Below, piece by piece: positions 39,301 through 52,228 of a stretch of DNA of 64,000 nt. The stretch covers positions 6,052,001-6,116,000 of the forward strand of contig JAJFZO010000094.1 of NCBI GenBank assembly GCA_021397835.1, read 5' to 3'. The translations under genes and the position numbers were made by a program. Below the pieces are notes generated by a model. That model did no database searches. It saw only the letters and a program-made list of their open reading frames with translations, and was not told the origin of the DNA. Origin of the DNA: Moringa oleifera (Eukaryota > Streptophyta > Magnoliopsida > Brassicales > Moringaceae). Within the stretch, counting starts at the first letter, position 1; each line of letters begins with the position of its first letter.

Positions 39301-42300
39301 TGGACAAAGACCCAACACAAAATGCCACTTTTTCTCCATCAACTCAAAACTCCTCTTCTCATTTGAGTTTTAAGATAATCCAAATTGAACATTGTGAGAA
39401 ATTGTGAAAGCCAGAGAGACCCATCTCCAAATTTTATACTGTCTACAAATTATTTTATGGGACAATATATTAGAGTTAGACTTTTCATTCACTTGCAGAA
39501 TGTATTAAAGGATAATCATTTATAAAACAGTAAATTTTTTTATTAAAATATTTTCAAAACAGAAAATATTAACGTTAGAATAAAATTAAATATGATTATT
39601 ACAATATTTATTAGATAAATAAAAATGCTAAAACTAATGACGTTTATTCAACATGGCATATTACTTGGAGGAATACTTGGACCACAATATAAAGTGTACC
39701 AATCTTTATTCTGGCAAATAATTTTGGTGGTCCATCAAATTGACTCAACAGTAAGTGTTGCCATTGAGTTAGGTTCAAAATTGTTCATTTTCATCTTTTG
39801 CTCTGTGTTTCTCAACTAGCTTTAGTTGAGCATCTCGCAACCACATCCCCTTTTTTCGACAAAAATTGGATGGCACCATGGCATGCACACAAAAGCTTTA
39901 CTTGATGCCACAGTACCCACTTCACATTTCAATTATTACTTTTATCTTTTCCTAGTGAAATCAAACATAATTAACCAGAGAAGAAATTTGAGATAGGATT
40001 CATTTTCTCATGGGTTATGCCAAACTTTTGAAATGGCATTTTCGGGTACTTATAAAATTGGACCAACCCATATTTTCAACCATCAATTTCCCCATTTAAT
40101 GTGAACAGGACTATGTTCTATGGTTGTGCCCTAATTAGCTAATACTGTGTATTATCATCCTTTCCGTGTTAAAAAGCATGCAATTCAAGATGACTAAGCA
40201 ACTTTTTTTTTTAAGCACAATTCAAATGTTGATAGTTGCATGTGTAAAGTGAACAACAAAAAGAAGTGTAAACCCACAAACTGATTAATCACATGAAATG
40301 TTTCACATTAAAATAAAAATATTTTACTTATCTAAGTTATGCTAATTTTTTTAAAAAAAATTATAACACATGATAACTTAGTAAAATTAATATTTTTTTA
40401 TTTATCTGTTATATTATTATTATTATTATTATTATAACATTATAAAATTACTCATTTATCTTTTTTTCTTAAAAAAAAACTCAGTATAAGCTGGTATCAG
40501 AAGAAAATTTTCTCTTTCCTATTTAATATATCTCTCAGCTTTAATAATGGGCCTATTCGTAATGTTATATGCAAAAGGGTCAAAAAAGTACTGCACTATA
40601 TTGGTGGGTGTTTAAATTTCTCTATGGTTTGCGAATTAATCGCCCCACCGGGTTCTTTACCAATCTGACTTATGAAGTAAACTATGTTGCAGTGTCCCTG
40701 CACAAATTTGGAAAGAGGGTACGTATACTAATATCAAAGGAAGCTACAATCCACAAAGGAGGACCTAACTTGGGTCCTGCTTTCATTGAATCGAGCAGAA
40801 AGACTTCTGTCTCAACAGGGTACTAATAACTTCAGGGTTATTACACCAACCTTACAATGCTCAAAAGAAATCAACAAGTCATATGATTCCCTGTGTGAAA
40901 TTAATCTGCAGAAACCCTGAGAGATTGAGTGAAGCAGTTGGGTGAAAAAAGCTCTGTTTTGTTGAATTTGAGTGGGATTCACTCAACGTTGGCAATTTTC
41001 TTTGCATTTCAGATGAGGAAATGATGGTATGAGTTTAGACTTAACCATCCCAAGTAAAGAGAAACATCATTGTCAAGTGGGAAATCTCTTACCAGATTTT
41101 ATCCAATAGAGGGATTTGTCCAAAGTAATTGACCATTAAGCAGTAGTTTACTGTTGGATTAGACTAAACTCCAAGACAAGGAAAACCTTAATTTAAGCTG
41201 GAGAAAGGATCATTAGAAAGATTAAAAGCTAAGAAAGTAGGCCTGATCCCAAAACCACCGAGACAACAACAGACCCAAGTAAAATGCAGAACTACCCTAA
41301 GATCTCATGTTTTGTTGTCTGTTCGATCTTACAATTAAATTAAAGATCCCAACAGTAAGTTTCTGGGTTTGTGCACACACGACCTGAATGCGGGACACAA
41401 CCTAGGTCGTACTCTAGTCAATAGAGCCGAACCCAGATGGTCAATTAACAGCCTTACCTAAAAGGGTCAGGTGAACCATAAATTAGAGGCCAAGATCAGA
41501 GTTCAACCAGAGCCGCATGCCCGTCTTCCATGTTACAGTAAGATCAGGATGCGTGACAAATTTAACAAAATAAATTATTAAAATTTCATTTTTTAAAATA
41601 AAAAAATCTTCCTATCAGTAAAAATAATATTAGTTCATCTGGGTATTATCATGTGTCAGCAAAATCTTCATCAAACGCATCAAGCTAACTCCTTTATGGG
41701 GCAAATTCTTCATCATTACTGCTAAACCGGTGCGATGCACATAGCCAGGAATAAACACATTACCCGAAAAGAAAATGTGAAGAGAGTCCCGTAAGCCTAA
41801 TGTTTGTTAGAGATACCTAACATCACTTTCCCGGGAAAACAATTTTCTGAGAGAATGGTTTTTCCTATTTTTGTGGGTGTGGGTGACAATGGCACATCAA
41901 GCAAAACATGTCATGTGTGTGTTGATGAATGTGGCAGTGAAATTCCACTCAGTATTTCTTTATTTCATAAGTTGAAATTCCACTTCATTACCCAGATGTG
42001 GAGAGTGGAGAATGGAGAAAGGGAGACCGAGCCCATGCCACAGCAGTCTGGGTCTCACAAGACGTGCCCCCACAAAACAACGTTACTGACTTCATCAGTC
42101 ACCCGAATAACCAAACCACTAATATTTAAATAATCACCCACTTCCGTCATCTTCCATCTCCTTTCTGTTTCTGCTTTTCCTTAAGAGGAAAGGTCGATTA
42201 AACAATGAAATAAGGCGGAGGATTAACTTACCTGCAACTGCATTAGTCCAAATGATTAAGGGTTTGGGGAAGAGAATCGAAAGAGAACAAAAGGGTAAGG

Positions 42301-43149
42301 CAGAGGAATGCTTTTTGTACTTTTTTATAAGAATATATAAATAAAGCCAAGAGAACAGCGATGTGGGCTTTTTGTGTGGAAACATTAGGGTTTATGAATT
42401 AATTACATGATTATTGGTTCTTGCATGCAGAGTTAAGTATATTATCTGAAAACCCACTTGAAAGATATAGAAGAAAAGTGAGTGCTGATGATTGAAAACA
42501 GAATAAAATGATATCCTGCTCATTAGATAATATAGCTATAAATCACTCAAATCAAGCTCATATCTTTATAGATTAAGGATTAAACTATGCTCTAAAAAGC
42601 TAAGGGGATATATTAGAATAATCTCTGACCACCCCAACTCCTTTCTTTGCTCAACTTTTTGCTTCTTTCTCTCAGACATAACAAAAGATCTCCCTCTCTG
42701 TCTCTCTCTCTCTCTCTCTCTCTTGATTCAGAAGAAACAATTTTCTCGCCTGCCTGGAAGCAGAGGAAACCTCTGGGTAGAAGGACTATAGTTTTATTAT
42801 CTCCAGACAGAAGACAGAACAGGCTCATCCCAGGATGCCAGAGGAGAGGGAAGGAAAAGGAGCAATGAATCTAAGGAAATTTAATAACACAAGAACTCAG
42901 CAACCTGAGAAAGAAAGAAACGAAAACAAAAATCCGGAGGAAAGAAAATAAATTCCGGTTTGGATCCAGCTCTCCATGTTATCCTCATTAACAAGGTGAT
43001 CATCATTTAATTAAACTAAAAAGGGGGAAAGCAAACAAAATCAGAAAGGAACAGAAGGGGGGGAAAAAAAGAGAAGAAAAATTAAGAAACAACTAATTAA
43101 TACCAGTACTGCATATTCTATCTAACAACTTATTATCCCAGCAAAATGA
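36387..43149. other. Intergenic between convergent MIF and ZHD, no gene seen
   Basis: About 6.8 kb. Notable pieces are a (CTAG)n-type palindromic run near 38544-38563, two TTTAGGGTTT telo-boxes near 38627-38671, an (ATT)n tract near 40413-40435 and a (CT)n tract at 42701-42723. Frames of 60-109 codons (37456, 38078, 39105-39407, 40569, 41804, 42134) have no recognisable domain. The right end must include the ZHD 3' UTR. Confidence 0.5.
42701..42723. repeat. (CT)n microsatellite
   Basis: About eleven CT units, about 430 bp past the ZHD stop codon on the gene's downstream side. Confidence 0.85.
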
Positions 43150-44178
43150 TCAAGAAGAAGAAGAAGATCCATTAGTACCAACATGAGCCACAGTATCGTT
43201 CTCGAATAGGTGATGGCTCAGACTCTGAGCAATGTTGGTGCAGTTGTTTCCGTTATTATTGTTGTCATCATTATCATTATGGTCCTCGCAGTTGTCGTTG
43301 TTGTCACTGTTGTGGGTGTCGTCAACATTGCCGCTCCTAGCACCGCCGCCACCGCCATTGATATCTCTCTTGCCGAAGGTGTTCTTGTTGTTATGCATCC
43401 ACACTTTCAAGACCCCTTTATCGACCCCAACCTCGCTGCAAAACTCCTGCACCACTTCGTCGTCCCTCTTCTGCATCTTCCACCCGACTCTCTCGGCGAA
43501 CTCCAGCATCTTCTCCTTCTGGAACTGACTGAACTTCGTCCTGAACCGCTTTCGCGAGCCCGGGTTTTGATTACTTAGCGAAGCAATCCCACCAGAGGAC
43601 AAATTAATGTTGGAATTCGCACCCATGTGGTTGTTGCTGTGGTAGTTGTTGTCGGGGTGCGAAGGGAGGCCCGACCCAGAGAGTGCTAGGAGCATGTGGG
43701 GAGCGGAGGGGTAGTAGGAAGAGGAGATCGGTGGCGGGGAAGCTGAATTAGGACTCCGATGGGAAGGCGGTGGTGGAGGGTGGTGACGGTGGTGGGGCTG
43801 GTACTCGATGGCTGTGGTGGTGGCGGTGGCAGCAGAAGGTGGGTCTTCTGGGTCACGGCGGTGAAAGTTGCGGTGGCAGCCGCAAGCGGCGCATTTCAAG
43901 GAGGTGGGGTCGGAAGGGTTAGACGAAGGAGAGGGCATGAACTCACCACAGCCATCTAACGCGTGACCGCCCAAGGTGGCCGCGTGGTTCTTGAGGCATT
44001 CCTTGTAGGTGATGACTACCGGGTGGTGGTGAAGGTGGTGATGAGCCGGGTGGTGGCGCTTGAGGACACCGTTGGTGAAAGATATGGGCTTAGCTGATTG
44101 GATCCGGGTTGGTGTCTCAGTGTCCGCTTCTGGGGATTTAGGGGTTGGGGTGTTGGCGTTGGTGGGGGTTATGTCCAT
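43150..44178 (-). CDS. ZHD9: Zinc finger-homeodomain transcription factor (ZHD9/HB34 type)
   Basis: Nuclear DNA-binding protein of 342 residues in a single exon, as is normal for ZHD genes. The ZF dimerisation domain (about 57-107) reads TYKECLKNHAATLGGHALDG, CGEFMPSPSS and [15 protein letters not shown]. The homeodomain (about 208-270) reads RKRFRTKFSQFQKEKM, FAERVGWKMQKRDDEVVQEF and GVLKVWMHNNKNTFGKR, with the WMHNN recognition-helix form typical of the family. Low-complexity tracts are His-rich at 42-53 and 126-133, Pro-rich at 134-150 and Asn/Asp-rich at about 290-312, and the protein ends in five Ser. The N-terminal ISFTNGVLKRHH stretch suggests the ZHD8/9/10 branch; the exact number is inferred mainly from MYB30-MIF2-HB34 order in Arabidopsis. 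Expected partner or antagonist: the MIF at 36073. Confidence 0.92.
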   Translation of the reverse strand: MDITPTNANTPTPKSPEADTETPTRIQSAKPISFTNGVLKRHHPAHHHLHHHPVVITYKECLKNHAATLGGHALDGCGEFMPSPSSNPSDPTSLKCAACGCHRNFHRRDPEDPPSAATATTTAIEYQPHHRHHPPPPPSHRSPNSASPPPISSSYYPSAPHMLLALSGSGLPSHPDNNYHSNNHMGANSNINLSSGGIASLSNQNPGSRKRFRTKFSQFQKEKMLEFAERVGWKMQKRDDEVVQEFCSEVGVDKGVLKVWMHNNKNTFGKRDINGGGGGARSGNVDDTHNSDNNDNCEDHNDNDDNNNNGNNCTNIAQSLSHHLFENDTVAHVGTNGSSSSS

Positions 44179-44399
44179 GGCTCAAACATCTAGGGTTAAA
44201 GAAGAGGAGAGAACCACAAAAGAAGGCTAAAAACAAAAGGGGAGCTCGTTTAAGATATGGGTTTCATTAAAGGTGGTAGGTCTCTGATTTTGGAGTCCAT
44301 GGAAGCAGCAGAACTGTCAAGAAGAAGATTTGAAAAGGAACAGCAGGCTATGATTATTTTCCCTTTTTGGGTTTTTCCTCTGTTAACAGGAAGGAGGCC

Positions 44400-44452
44400 A
44401 AGGAGGAGGAGAAGGAAGAAGAAGAAGATGATGATGATGATGATGAGCAGTG
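44400..44452 (-). repeat. Triplet-repeat tract in the ZHD leader region
   Basis: On the gene strand a (CAT)n run is followed by (CTT)n and (CTC)n-like triplets, about 220-275 nt before the ZHD ATG. Probably part of the 5' UTR or core promoter and likely variable in length. Confidence 0.65.
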
Positions 44453-45079
44453 ATGACTGTTGATAATAAAAATCTGGGTTTTGTGGTTGTCCTTCTTAAC
44501 CACTTGCTTTTTAACCCTGGTTCTAAATCATGGTTAAGTTGTTGACCCCACTTCGGGGTTAGATGTGAGCAGAACCAGTAGTAATAAATATGCCCTTGTG
44601 AAGTTGTGAGTTAGTACTTCAGCAACTGCCCCTAAATTCCGAGCACCTTCAAATTTCCACTCGTTACGTTTTGACTCTCGTGCCCTTCTTAAGGATACTT
44701 TTCATCTGGGTTGCCCCATAAATTACCCTTAATTTATTAGGGTAAAACGGCCACCCCGGCCTGCAAATTCTTTGACCATTTGACTGTAACGAGTCTTCAT
44801 TTGTCAAGTTGCAGCCCGTGGCTGGACCGCTTCCGCAGTAACTCCCCTTCTTTATCCAATTTTTGATTCCTCCAAGCCACCCCCTCAAGCCCAAAAACCC
44901 ACCCAACACTACAGACAAGATAAAAAGAGCAGTTTGGTTGTGGCGAAATTGTCTTTTCACAATGTGGATGGACTCAAATGTCAATGGATTAAAATACGGA
45001 GTGTACGCGTTTCTACGTCCCCAAAATTAAAAGGATCTTTGTCGGCTAGGCGGAATTTCAGACGTTGAACCGGGTGTCC

Positions 45080-45124
45080 GTTTCTCCCTGACGACGCCGT
45101 TTCTCCCTGACGACGCCGTTTCTC
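45080..45124. repeat. 19-bp GC-rich tandem repeat, 2.3 copies
   Basis: The unit gtttctccctgacgacgcc occurs at 45080-45098 and exactly again at 45099-45117, then restarts as gtttctc. On the minus strand it reads with AAACGGCGTCGTC. It is unusual here because of its CpG content, about 900 bp upstream of the ZHD gene. Confidence 0.9.
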
Positions 45125-45182
45125 TTTGGGTTCCCCCTTTACGATCCCGACAAAACCCCACGTTCCGAAACGTACCGTCACC

Positions 45183-45190
45183 TGACGTCG
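45183..45190. promoter_or_regulatory. TGACGTCG, C-box/as-1-like bZIP site
   Basis: Near-palindromic TGACGT site in the ZHD upstream region; a perfect TGACGTCA follows at 45717-45724. Both are consensus-level matches to bZIP targets. Confidence 0.4.
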
Positions 45191-45356
45191 TACTTTTCAT
45201 CGGACGGAACAGCCCTCCAAAACTAGCCACAATAACCATCCTGCCACAAGTAACTGTGGAGTTTATTGCATGCCACAGGACAGAGGTTGGCCATAACAAT
45301 ACAACGAGTAATCAAAATTATTTAACAAGTAAAGAAACGCTGGCTCGGTCAAAAGA

Positions 45357-45424
45357 CACGTGTTAAATTGTTCTTCCACGTGGCAACACGTGGATACAAA
45401 TACAAAGTTCCAAAGTGACACGTG
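45357..45424. promoter_or_regulatory. Cluster of four perfect G-boxes (CACGTG)
   Basis: CACGTG occurs at 45357-45362, 45377-45382, 45387-45392 and 45419-45424. Three contexts are ACACGTGT or CCACGTGG, the forms preferred by ABF/bZIP and bHLH factors. The cluster lies 1.18-1.25 kb upstream of the ZHD ATG (-); no other gene start is nearer. Four hits in 68 bp is far above chance for a 6-mer. Confidence 0.75.
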
Positions 45425-45724
45425 TCAACAACCCAATCTGTACTTGCGGATTATCGAAAGTCAAGCTTTTGATAAACGAACAGTCAGCTTTCTAAACAAA
45501 TGGATTAAACTAAGACAGCATAGTTGTGAGGAGAGATGATAAGGTGCATAGGGGCCTACCCTATTATCTTATTTTTCCCTATTTTCAAAACCGTTGGAAG
45601 GCACTGATTTTTGTGTCATTTGATAAAAATAATCAAAATTAAAAAAATTAAAAAATAAAAATAAAAACAATTCTTACAGTAGACTACCAATAGGATTCCG
45701 ACAAACAGGACGATAGTGACGTCA

Positions 45725-48369
45725 GGGGAAACCAATCATGCAGAGATGCTAAGGTTTGATCATCGAAGGGTGTGTTTAAGACAGCCGTTTTATTGAAACT
45801 CACGACCTGTTAGTGGAATTCATTCATTTATTTAATTTTTACTTTTTCTGTGGGAGTTAAGTGAAAAAACTGCAAAAGTAACTGCGGAAATAGTTAAAAT
45901 TCAGAGCTTTCAAAATCAGAGTAGACCCTGCACTTTTTTTACAGTTGCACAGTAAAAAACGCGACACCATCATGCCCCATTCAGTTTTAGATCATAACAT
46001 CTCACTTTCTCTTTTACTGTTACAGATATTTTCTTAAAAAAAAAGGCAGAAATGTCAAAATCTGAAAAAACGTAATGTAAATTCAGGGGCCCTGTAATTT
46101 CTATTTTTATATTTTTTTAGATGGTTGTATTATACTTTATAATAAAAATAATAATAAGGTTTTTATTTGGGCCCCAAAAGAGGCTTTTTAGGTGGTAGGA
46201 GCAATCCATAAGGACATCACACCTTCACACCTAGAACTTGTAAGATCCATAGGGACAAAGGTCACATTATATTTGGATGCTTTTGACAATTACTTGCCCT
46301 AATCTCTCTTTCTTTTTTTTCTTTTTTTTTTTGTAATTTCTCATTCTCATGGCTAAGTTTTTTTTAGAAGATTAATTTTGAAATTGTAAAAGATCGGAAG
46401 GGAGCAGGTTAACTTAAATACGGTCCATGAGATTGAGGTTTTTAATACCATACCATATGGCAGTAGATAATATTTAAGAATAGTGACAAGTCGACACTTG
46501 CATTATCTCTATACTCGTTAACCGATATAACATTAATTTTCTCGAAGGGAGTGAATCAATTTTTCAATAAAATCATATTCAAATCAAAACAAACTTTTTT
46601 ATTAATATAAAATTTAATTTTATTATATTTATATAATAAATTATTAAAAAAACACAAACTCATTAATAAAACATATTCTTCCATGAGAAATTCATTTCAT
46701 AAATTAATATTTCTCTTTAATTTCATTCACCAAACTTATGTACACGCATCTCGTCCGTAATTTAATTTTCCTTTGATAATATCATTTTCCAAGGAACTAA
46801 ATTATTGGACTTTGGTGACATTTTGTGGTTGGAATTAACCTAGCTAGCTAGGTAGAAACTTAATAAGCAAGAGGATATATAGGTTTTTGAGTAGAAAGCG
46901 ACTGACCATGACCTTAAGCATGATGACCAGCTAGTTTGGCCAATATATAACCATCAAGCTTCCCCTACCTTACAGTTTTGTCGATTATCTGCTCCCTTCT
47001 TCTTCTTCTTTTCTGGTATTTTTTGTTTTAATATCGAAGCAATTTTCTTGTGCATATGCTACCTTGTATTTATCTATACTGTTTTTTTTTTTTTGTTTCT
47101 TTTAGGGTTATTGATTTTTTGGTTCTATTTTCACTTTATTATTAATATATTTATTTTTAAAAAAACTTATTTATTTTTAAATACATGACAAAATGTCAAT
47201 ATGTGTACATCTATATTTTTTTGATAAATTTGAGGTTCATATATAGGATTTAATGCATTTCTTAAAATCCCAGAAATTGATGAACATCGTTATCCTTAAT
47301 TTTTGGTATATTAGATCTCATGATAAATGTTATTGATGATGTTCAAAATTAATAACATAATTTTGTATCAATATCACATAAGGTACGTATTACAAGCATT
47401 AACACTTATCATTATTGGCAGTCACCACATGATTATGTCCTTCAAATAACTCAATGATATTGAAATTCACCATATTGTTTTGTTCTTTACAAATCTCATT
47501 CACTCCAAAAGAAAAAACGAATTGAATCATTCAACTTATGCAAATGAAAGAGTATAATCAATATCATTGTAAAATCTGTAATTATTTAAAAATTAAACTA
47601 TCAAATCGATTTAATTGAACCAAAATGATAAATCCATTTTGTGAGCTATGTTGGTAACTCAAGAACATTTACTCAAAAATAAAAATAAAAATACTAAACT
47701 CATCATATATATAGTAAATGGGTTTCATTTGGGCATGCTTTTTCTTATTCACAATTGAATAAAAATCAAGATTGATAAAAAATTAAAATAACAATAAGAA
47801 TAAAAAATAATATTAAAAATATACTGTTTATTTGAGTTTGAAAAATCAAAACCGAAATCTTATATATTTAATTTAAACCTAAAATTAGAATTAATTATTA
47901 TAAATTTACTAGTATATTTCTTAAATATATTTGTATATTTTTAATTGAGATAAAATAATATTGTATGTTTTAATAATTATTAAAATATCAGAAAGAATAT
48001 AAATAGATATTATTTTAAATTATATTTTATAAAATTTATTTAAAATTAAAATTATTTTAATTTTATTTAATAATTAATAATTTTTAAATAATAAATAATA
48101 ATTTTATTCTAGTCATTAATATAATCATATACAAATGACAATAATCATCTATCAAAATAATTAAATTATATAAATCAAATAAATACTAAGTCATAAAATT
48201 AAAATATATTTTTTAATTTTTATTTTACTCAAATATTAAGAAAATAAAAAATTAAATCATAAAATAAATTAAAATTTAAGAAAATTTTAATTTTATGAAA
48301 GATATAAAATTAATTATCATTTTAATTTTGTACAATAATTATATAAAATTTAATATTTATTTTATGTTA
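45725..48369. other. Gene-poor AT-rich region
   Basis: From 46.5 kb composition becomes strongly AT-rich. No open frame above background, no tRNA and no transposon protein seen. Confidence 0.6.
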
Positions 48370-48812
48370 CTCATCAAAATTTTATATTTAAAAAATAATA
48401 AATTAAATTTTAATTTATTAATTTAGTTCAAATTAAACGGTTACTCAAATGATTATAAAAAGATACTTTGATTGTGGAATACCTCAAAAATAATTCGTTC
48501 ACTTCATTTTTTATCCATCTCTTTGAATAATTTTTGAGATAAAATCTATTTTTATGATTTTTTTAAAATTAATAATATAAATTTAAAAAAGATATTTTTA
48601 ATACTAAAAAAATTTTGAAACTATTTATAATAATAACTTGAAAAAAAATTACATCTATAAAAAAATTAAGTCAAAATTCATTATATAAGATTTTTAATTT
48701 TAATACTTTTAATTTTTTTAAATTTTGATAAAATATAATTTAATTCAAATTTATAAATTAAAATTTGATTCGTTACTTTTTAAATATAAATTTTTTATTG
48801 ATAATATATGAT
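48370..48812. mobile_element. AT-rich inverted-repeat element, copy A (MITE-like)
   Basis: The left arm (48370-48438) and the reverse complement of the right arm (about 48735-48812) align by eye over about 66 bases, sharing tatatttaaaaa, caaattttaatttat-like and ttcaaattaaa-like words. Total about 440 bp with no coding capacity. Similar structure at 52229-52693. Chance similarity in AT-rich DNA is a real concern, and no target-site duplication was fixed. Confidence 0.45.
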
Positions 48813-49848
48813 AAATAGAAAACTTGTATGAAATTTTTGTTTTTAATTTTTAATTTTTAAATTTATATAAAATTTAAGTAATTATATTTTATTATAAAAT
48901 AAAAAAAAGTAAATAAAACATAAAAATGATTCTGATATGCTAGTACCATTTTCCATGTCTGACTAGTGAACAAATGATCAGGTAGGCTTGTAAATGTATT
49001 GATAATGTTAAAAAAAAAAAAAATGAAGAGGGAGTGAGGGAGAAATAATTGATCGATTAAGGTCACCACCTCAAGGAAAAGAAAGAGCCATTAATGAAAG
49101 TCGACAACACCCTTGGTCTCTCTCCCCCCTGTGGAAGGAGAATATACTGTCACTTCCTTCCGTGTCATCTGTTGCTCGGTCTACCCAATCACACTCATTC
49201 ACTAATTAATTTTAATATAATAATTAATACAAAGAACACCGCTTAAGCAAAATAAATTAAGATCCCACATCTATTCTTTATTCTTTTCCATGAATTATCT
49301 CGTATAGTTTACGAAAAAACATAATTGTTTTATTGTTCTTCTTTTAATTATTTCATATCGTTCATTCTATAAGTGTAAATAATAGTATCATGCATAAATT
49401 AATTAATTACATGAAAAAAATTTTATATTTTACTTGTAACATTAAATTAAATTTTAAAAAAAATTATATTTATTTAAATTTTTAATGCTAAATTTTTATT
49501 TTTAAATTTTATTAATATTAACAATTTTATATATTTATATGATGTGCACATGATTTTTATTTATAATTATTTTAATTAAAATATTTTAAAAATATTTAAA
49601 ATAATTACATAAGCAAAAGTCATATACATATTATATATGTACACAAAATGAGTAATTTAAACAAAAATTATAAATAAAAGTTTTATATTAAAAATTTTAA
49701 AATACTTAAATTTCAAATAAAAAGTAATTTTTTTTACAATTCCAATTTAAGGCTGAGGATGGCCCTTAATATAATTATCTTTAATTTTATTAAAATGTAC
49801 AAAATCAATACACATATGTAGTGATTATGGGATTCAAATTTGAAGACA

Positions 49849-50082
49849 ATATATATATATATATATATATATATGGTTGATATTTTTATGTAATTTTTAA
49901 TTTTTTATACAAAACATTTAATATTAAAATTTTTTAAAATTACATTTGAAATTAAATGTTCAAGTTTTAAAATTTTTATTTCATTTTTTATTGAGTATGC
50001 AAAACTAAATTAAATTAGTTGTGAACATATAATAAGCTCATTAGTATAAGATTATGTGTGTGTATATATATATATATATATA
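49849..50082. repeat. Two (TA)n microsatellites
   Basis: Pure TA runs at 49849-49874 and, after a short TG run, at 50055-50082. Another lies at 50815-50834. The DNA between is AT-rich without a gene. Confidence 0.85.
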
Positions 50083-52228
50083 AGCTAATTTTTGGATATA
50101 AGAAGCCTTGGATTAATCCAACGTTGTCTTGTAGGGGAAGCTAGGCCGAGGGAATTAGGCGATAAGATTAGATTAGATGTTGAAAGGAGAAATGTTTTTG
50201 GGGATGAAGTCACTATTGATGCCTTCTTCTACTATTGTGCTCATCATCATTGATAATTCAAGATTCCCTCCCCTACATTAACACTATGGAATTCAATTCC
50301 TTAATTAAATTAAAAAGAGGGGATGGCTGAGGCGTCTTTGTCTTTTCCGCATAACAGCGTGTGCTTTCCCATACTCTTCCCATCTCTTGATAATTAAACT
50401 AAAGCCACCCAAATTTGTTGACAATAATGGATGCCATGAAATCATATGCTCCCTTCCATAAACATCAATTAAATAACCCATAAGCCTCTTTTTTTTCTTT
50501 GGTTATTTTACCCTTTTTTTTTTTAAAAAAGAAATTAATAGTTGATAAAGTTGACTTGTGATCCATCATAGTTATGCCCATGATAAAGATAGATCGTGAA
50601 TTATGGTATGGTAGCCTGCAAAGTATCTTTCACTTAATGGAGGAAAGAAAATTGAAATGTTAATTAATATTTTTTTTATATATATTTCAATATAACATGG
50701 TTATTCTCATTTAGTTGATACTTTAGATATTATTTATTTTAAAGTTAATATTTTTTATTAATTTTTTTATAATTTGAAAATATGTTTACAAAGTATTGAG
50801 CGTTGAGATTTTACATATATATATATATATATATTAAAATTAAATTAAATGTTATCAAAAAAGTTAAAAATTTTATCAAACAAATTTTGATATGAATTTT
50901 AACACATGTAAAATATATTCGTGATATCATTATAATTTTTTTAATATGAAAAATAATTTTTATTTTATATTATTAAAAATTTATTTTATAAGTTAAATTA
51001 TTCAAACGGGAAGATCTAAATAATAAAAATATCTTTAATTTTTTAAGTAAAGTTCAATTTAAATTAAATAAAAAATTGATGTATAATTGATCCAATACTT
51101 TTATGAAAGTTTAAATTAATAAACGAGTATAATTCTTTTGTTTTTTGATATTTAGCTTTAAATCATTTGATGTATAAATTTATTTAGTGTTAATGGCTTA
51201 ATTAAATTAGAATAATTGTTGGATGGAGAAAATACAAAAACCGATGCAATAATAGACTCAATTATTATATTTTGATAAGATAAGAATAAGATGAATTAAA
51301 GTCGTAAATTTAGATGTCCGAGAGAGTCGGATAAAGGTGCACAAGGCGGAGCCTTGAACGGTCCAATAATTTTGACAAAACCTAGTGACCAAACATGAGA
51401 GATAATTGAGAATTCACAGAGAATTGGGGTATGGTTTTATTAGGTGGGAGACATAAGATATGGTGCCCCTGGAGGTGAAAGAACAGGAGTAATGGCGAAG
51501 GTAACAACCAGCACAAGCTTTTTAGGCAATAATTGCATGTTTTTATTTTTATGATTTAAGAAGGCATGTAACCTACAAAGGTCCTCACTGTGGATCCAGT
51601 CAGTCTGCTTTGTGGAGGTCGTTTTAGTTGAAACACACTGCTCTTCATTAATCTTCTGCACCACCCTGGCCCATTGGCTGATGGAGAGAGAGAGATGAGG
51701 TTCTCTCAATGTATATATTTTTTTATATTTAAAAGAAATTAATTTTTTATTGACCTAAATATTTATATTAAATTTATAATAAAATTATAAAAATATTTTA
51801 ATTAACTATAATATTAATAAAATTAAAAATAAAAAATGAATTACTAATTTTATTAAATTATCACATATCATAATTTTATTATAAATTTAATATAAATATT
51901 TTTAAATAATATTTATTTATTATTATTATTATTATTATTTAAATTTATATTCTTAATTGTTTTTAAAAAATGTTATTTAAAATATCCTAATTATGTAACT
52001 TTATTGTTTCAAAAGAAATAAAATTATTGGACGTGTAGGTCATAAAATATTTTTGTGATAAATATTACATTTAATTAATTAAAATATTATTTTTATTACC
52101 AATTATGTTAAATTTATTATCTATTATATTATTCATTAAATTAAAATTTCCTAAATTAAATTTTTTAATATTTTATATTATTTGAAAAAATAGTTAAAAG
52201 ATAAAAACTTTACAAAATATTGATGTAT
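50083..52228. other. Gene-poor AT-rich region
   Basis: No gene seen. A half copy resembling one arm of the inverted-repeat family lies near 51046-51110, and an (ATT)n tract near 51917-51937. A less AT-rich island at 51300-51715 holds an 89-codon minus-strand frame without family features. Confidence 0.5.

Noticed and set aside
41380..41440. Possible tRNA-like sequence (gagccgaacccag)
   Set aside because: No acceptor stem or anticodon arm can be folded around it.
43210..43959. Plus-strand frames of 66-122 codons over the ZHD gene
   Set aside because: Antisense shadows produced by the His, Asn and Pro codon runs of the ZHD protein.
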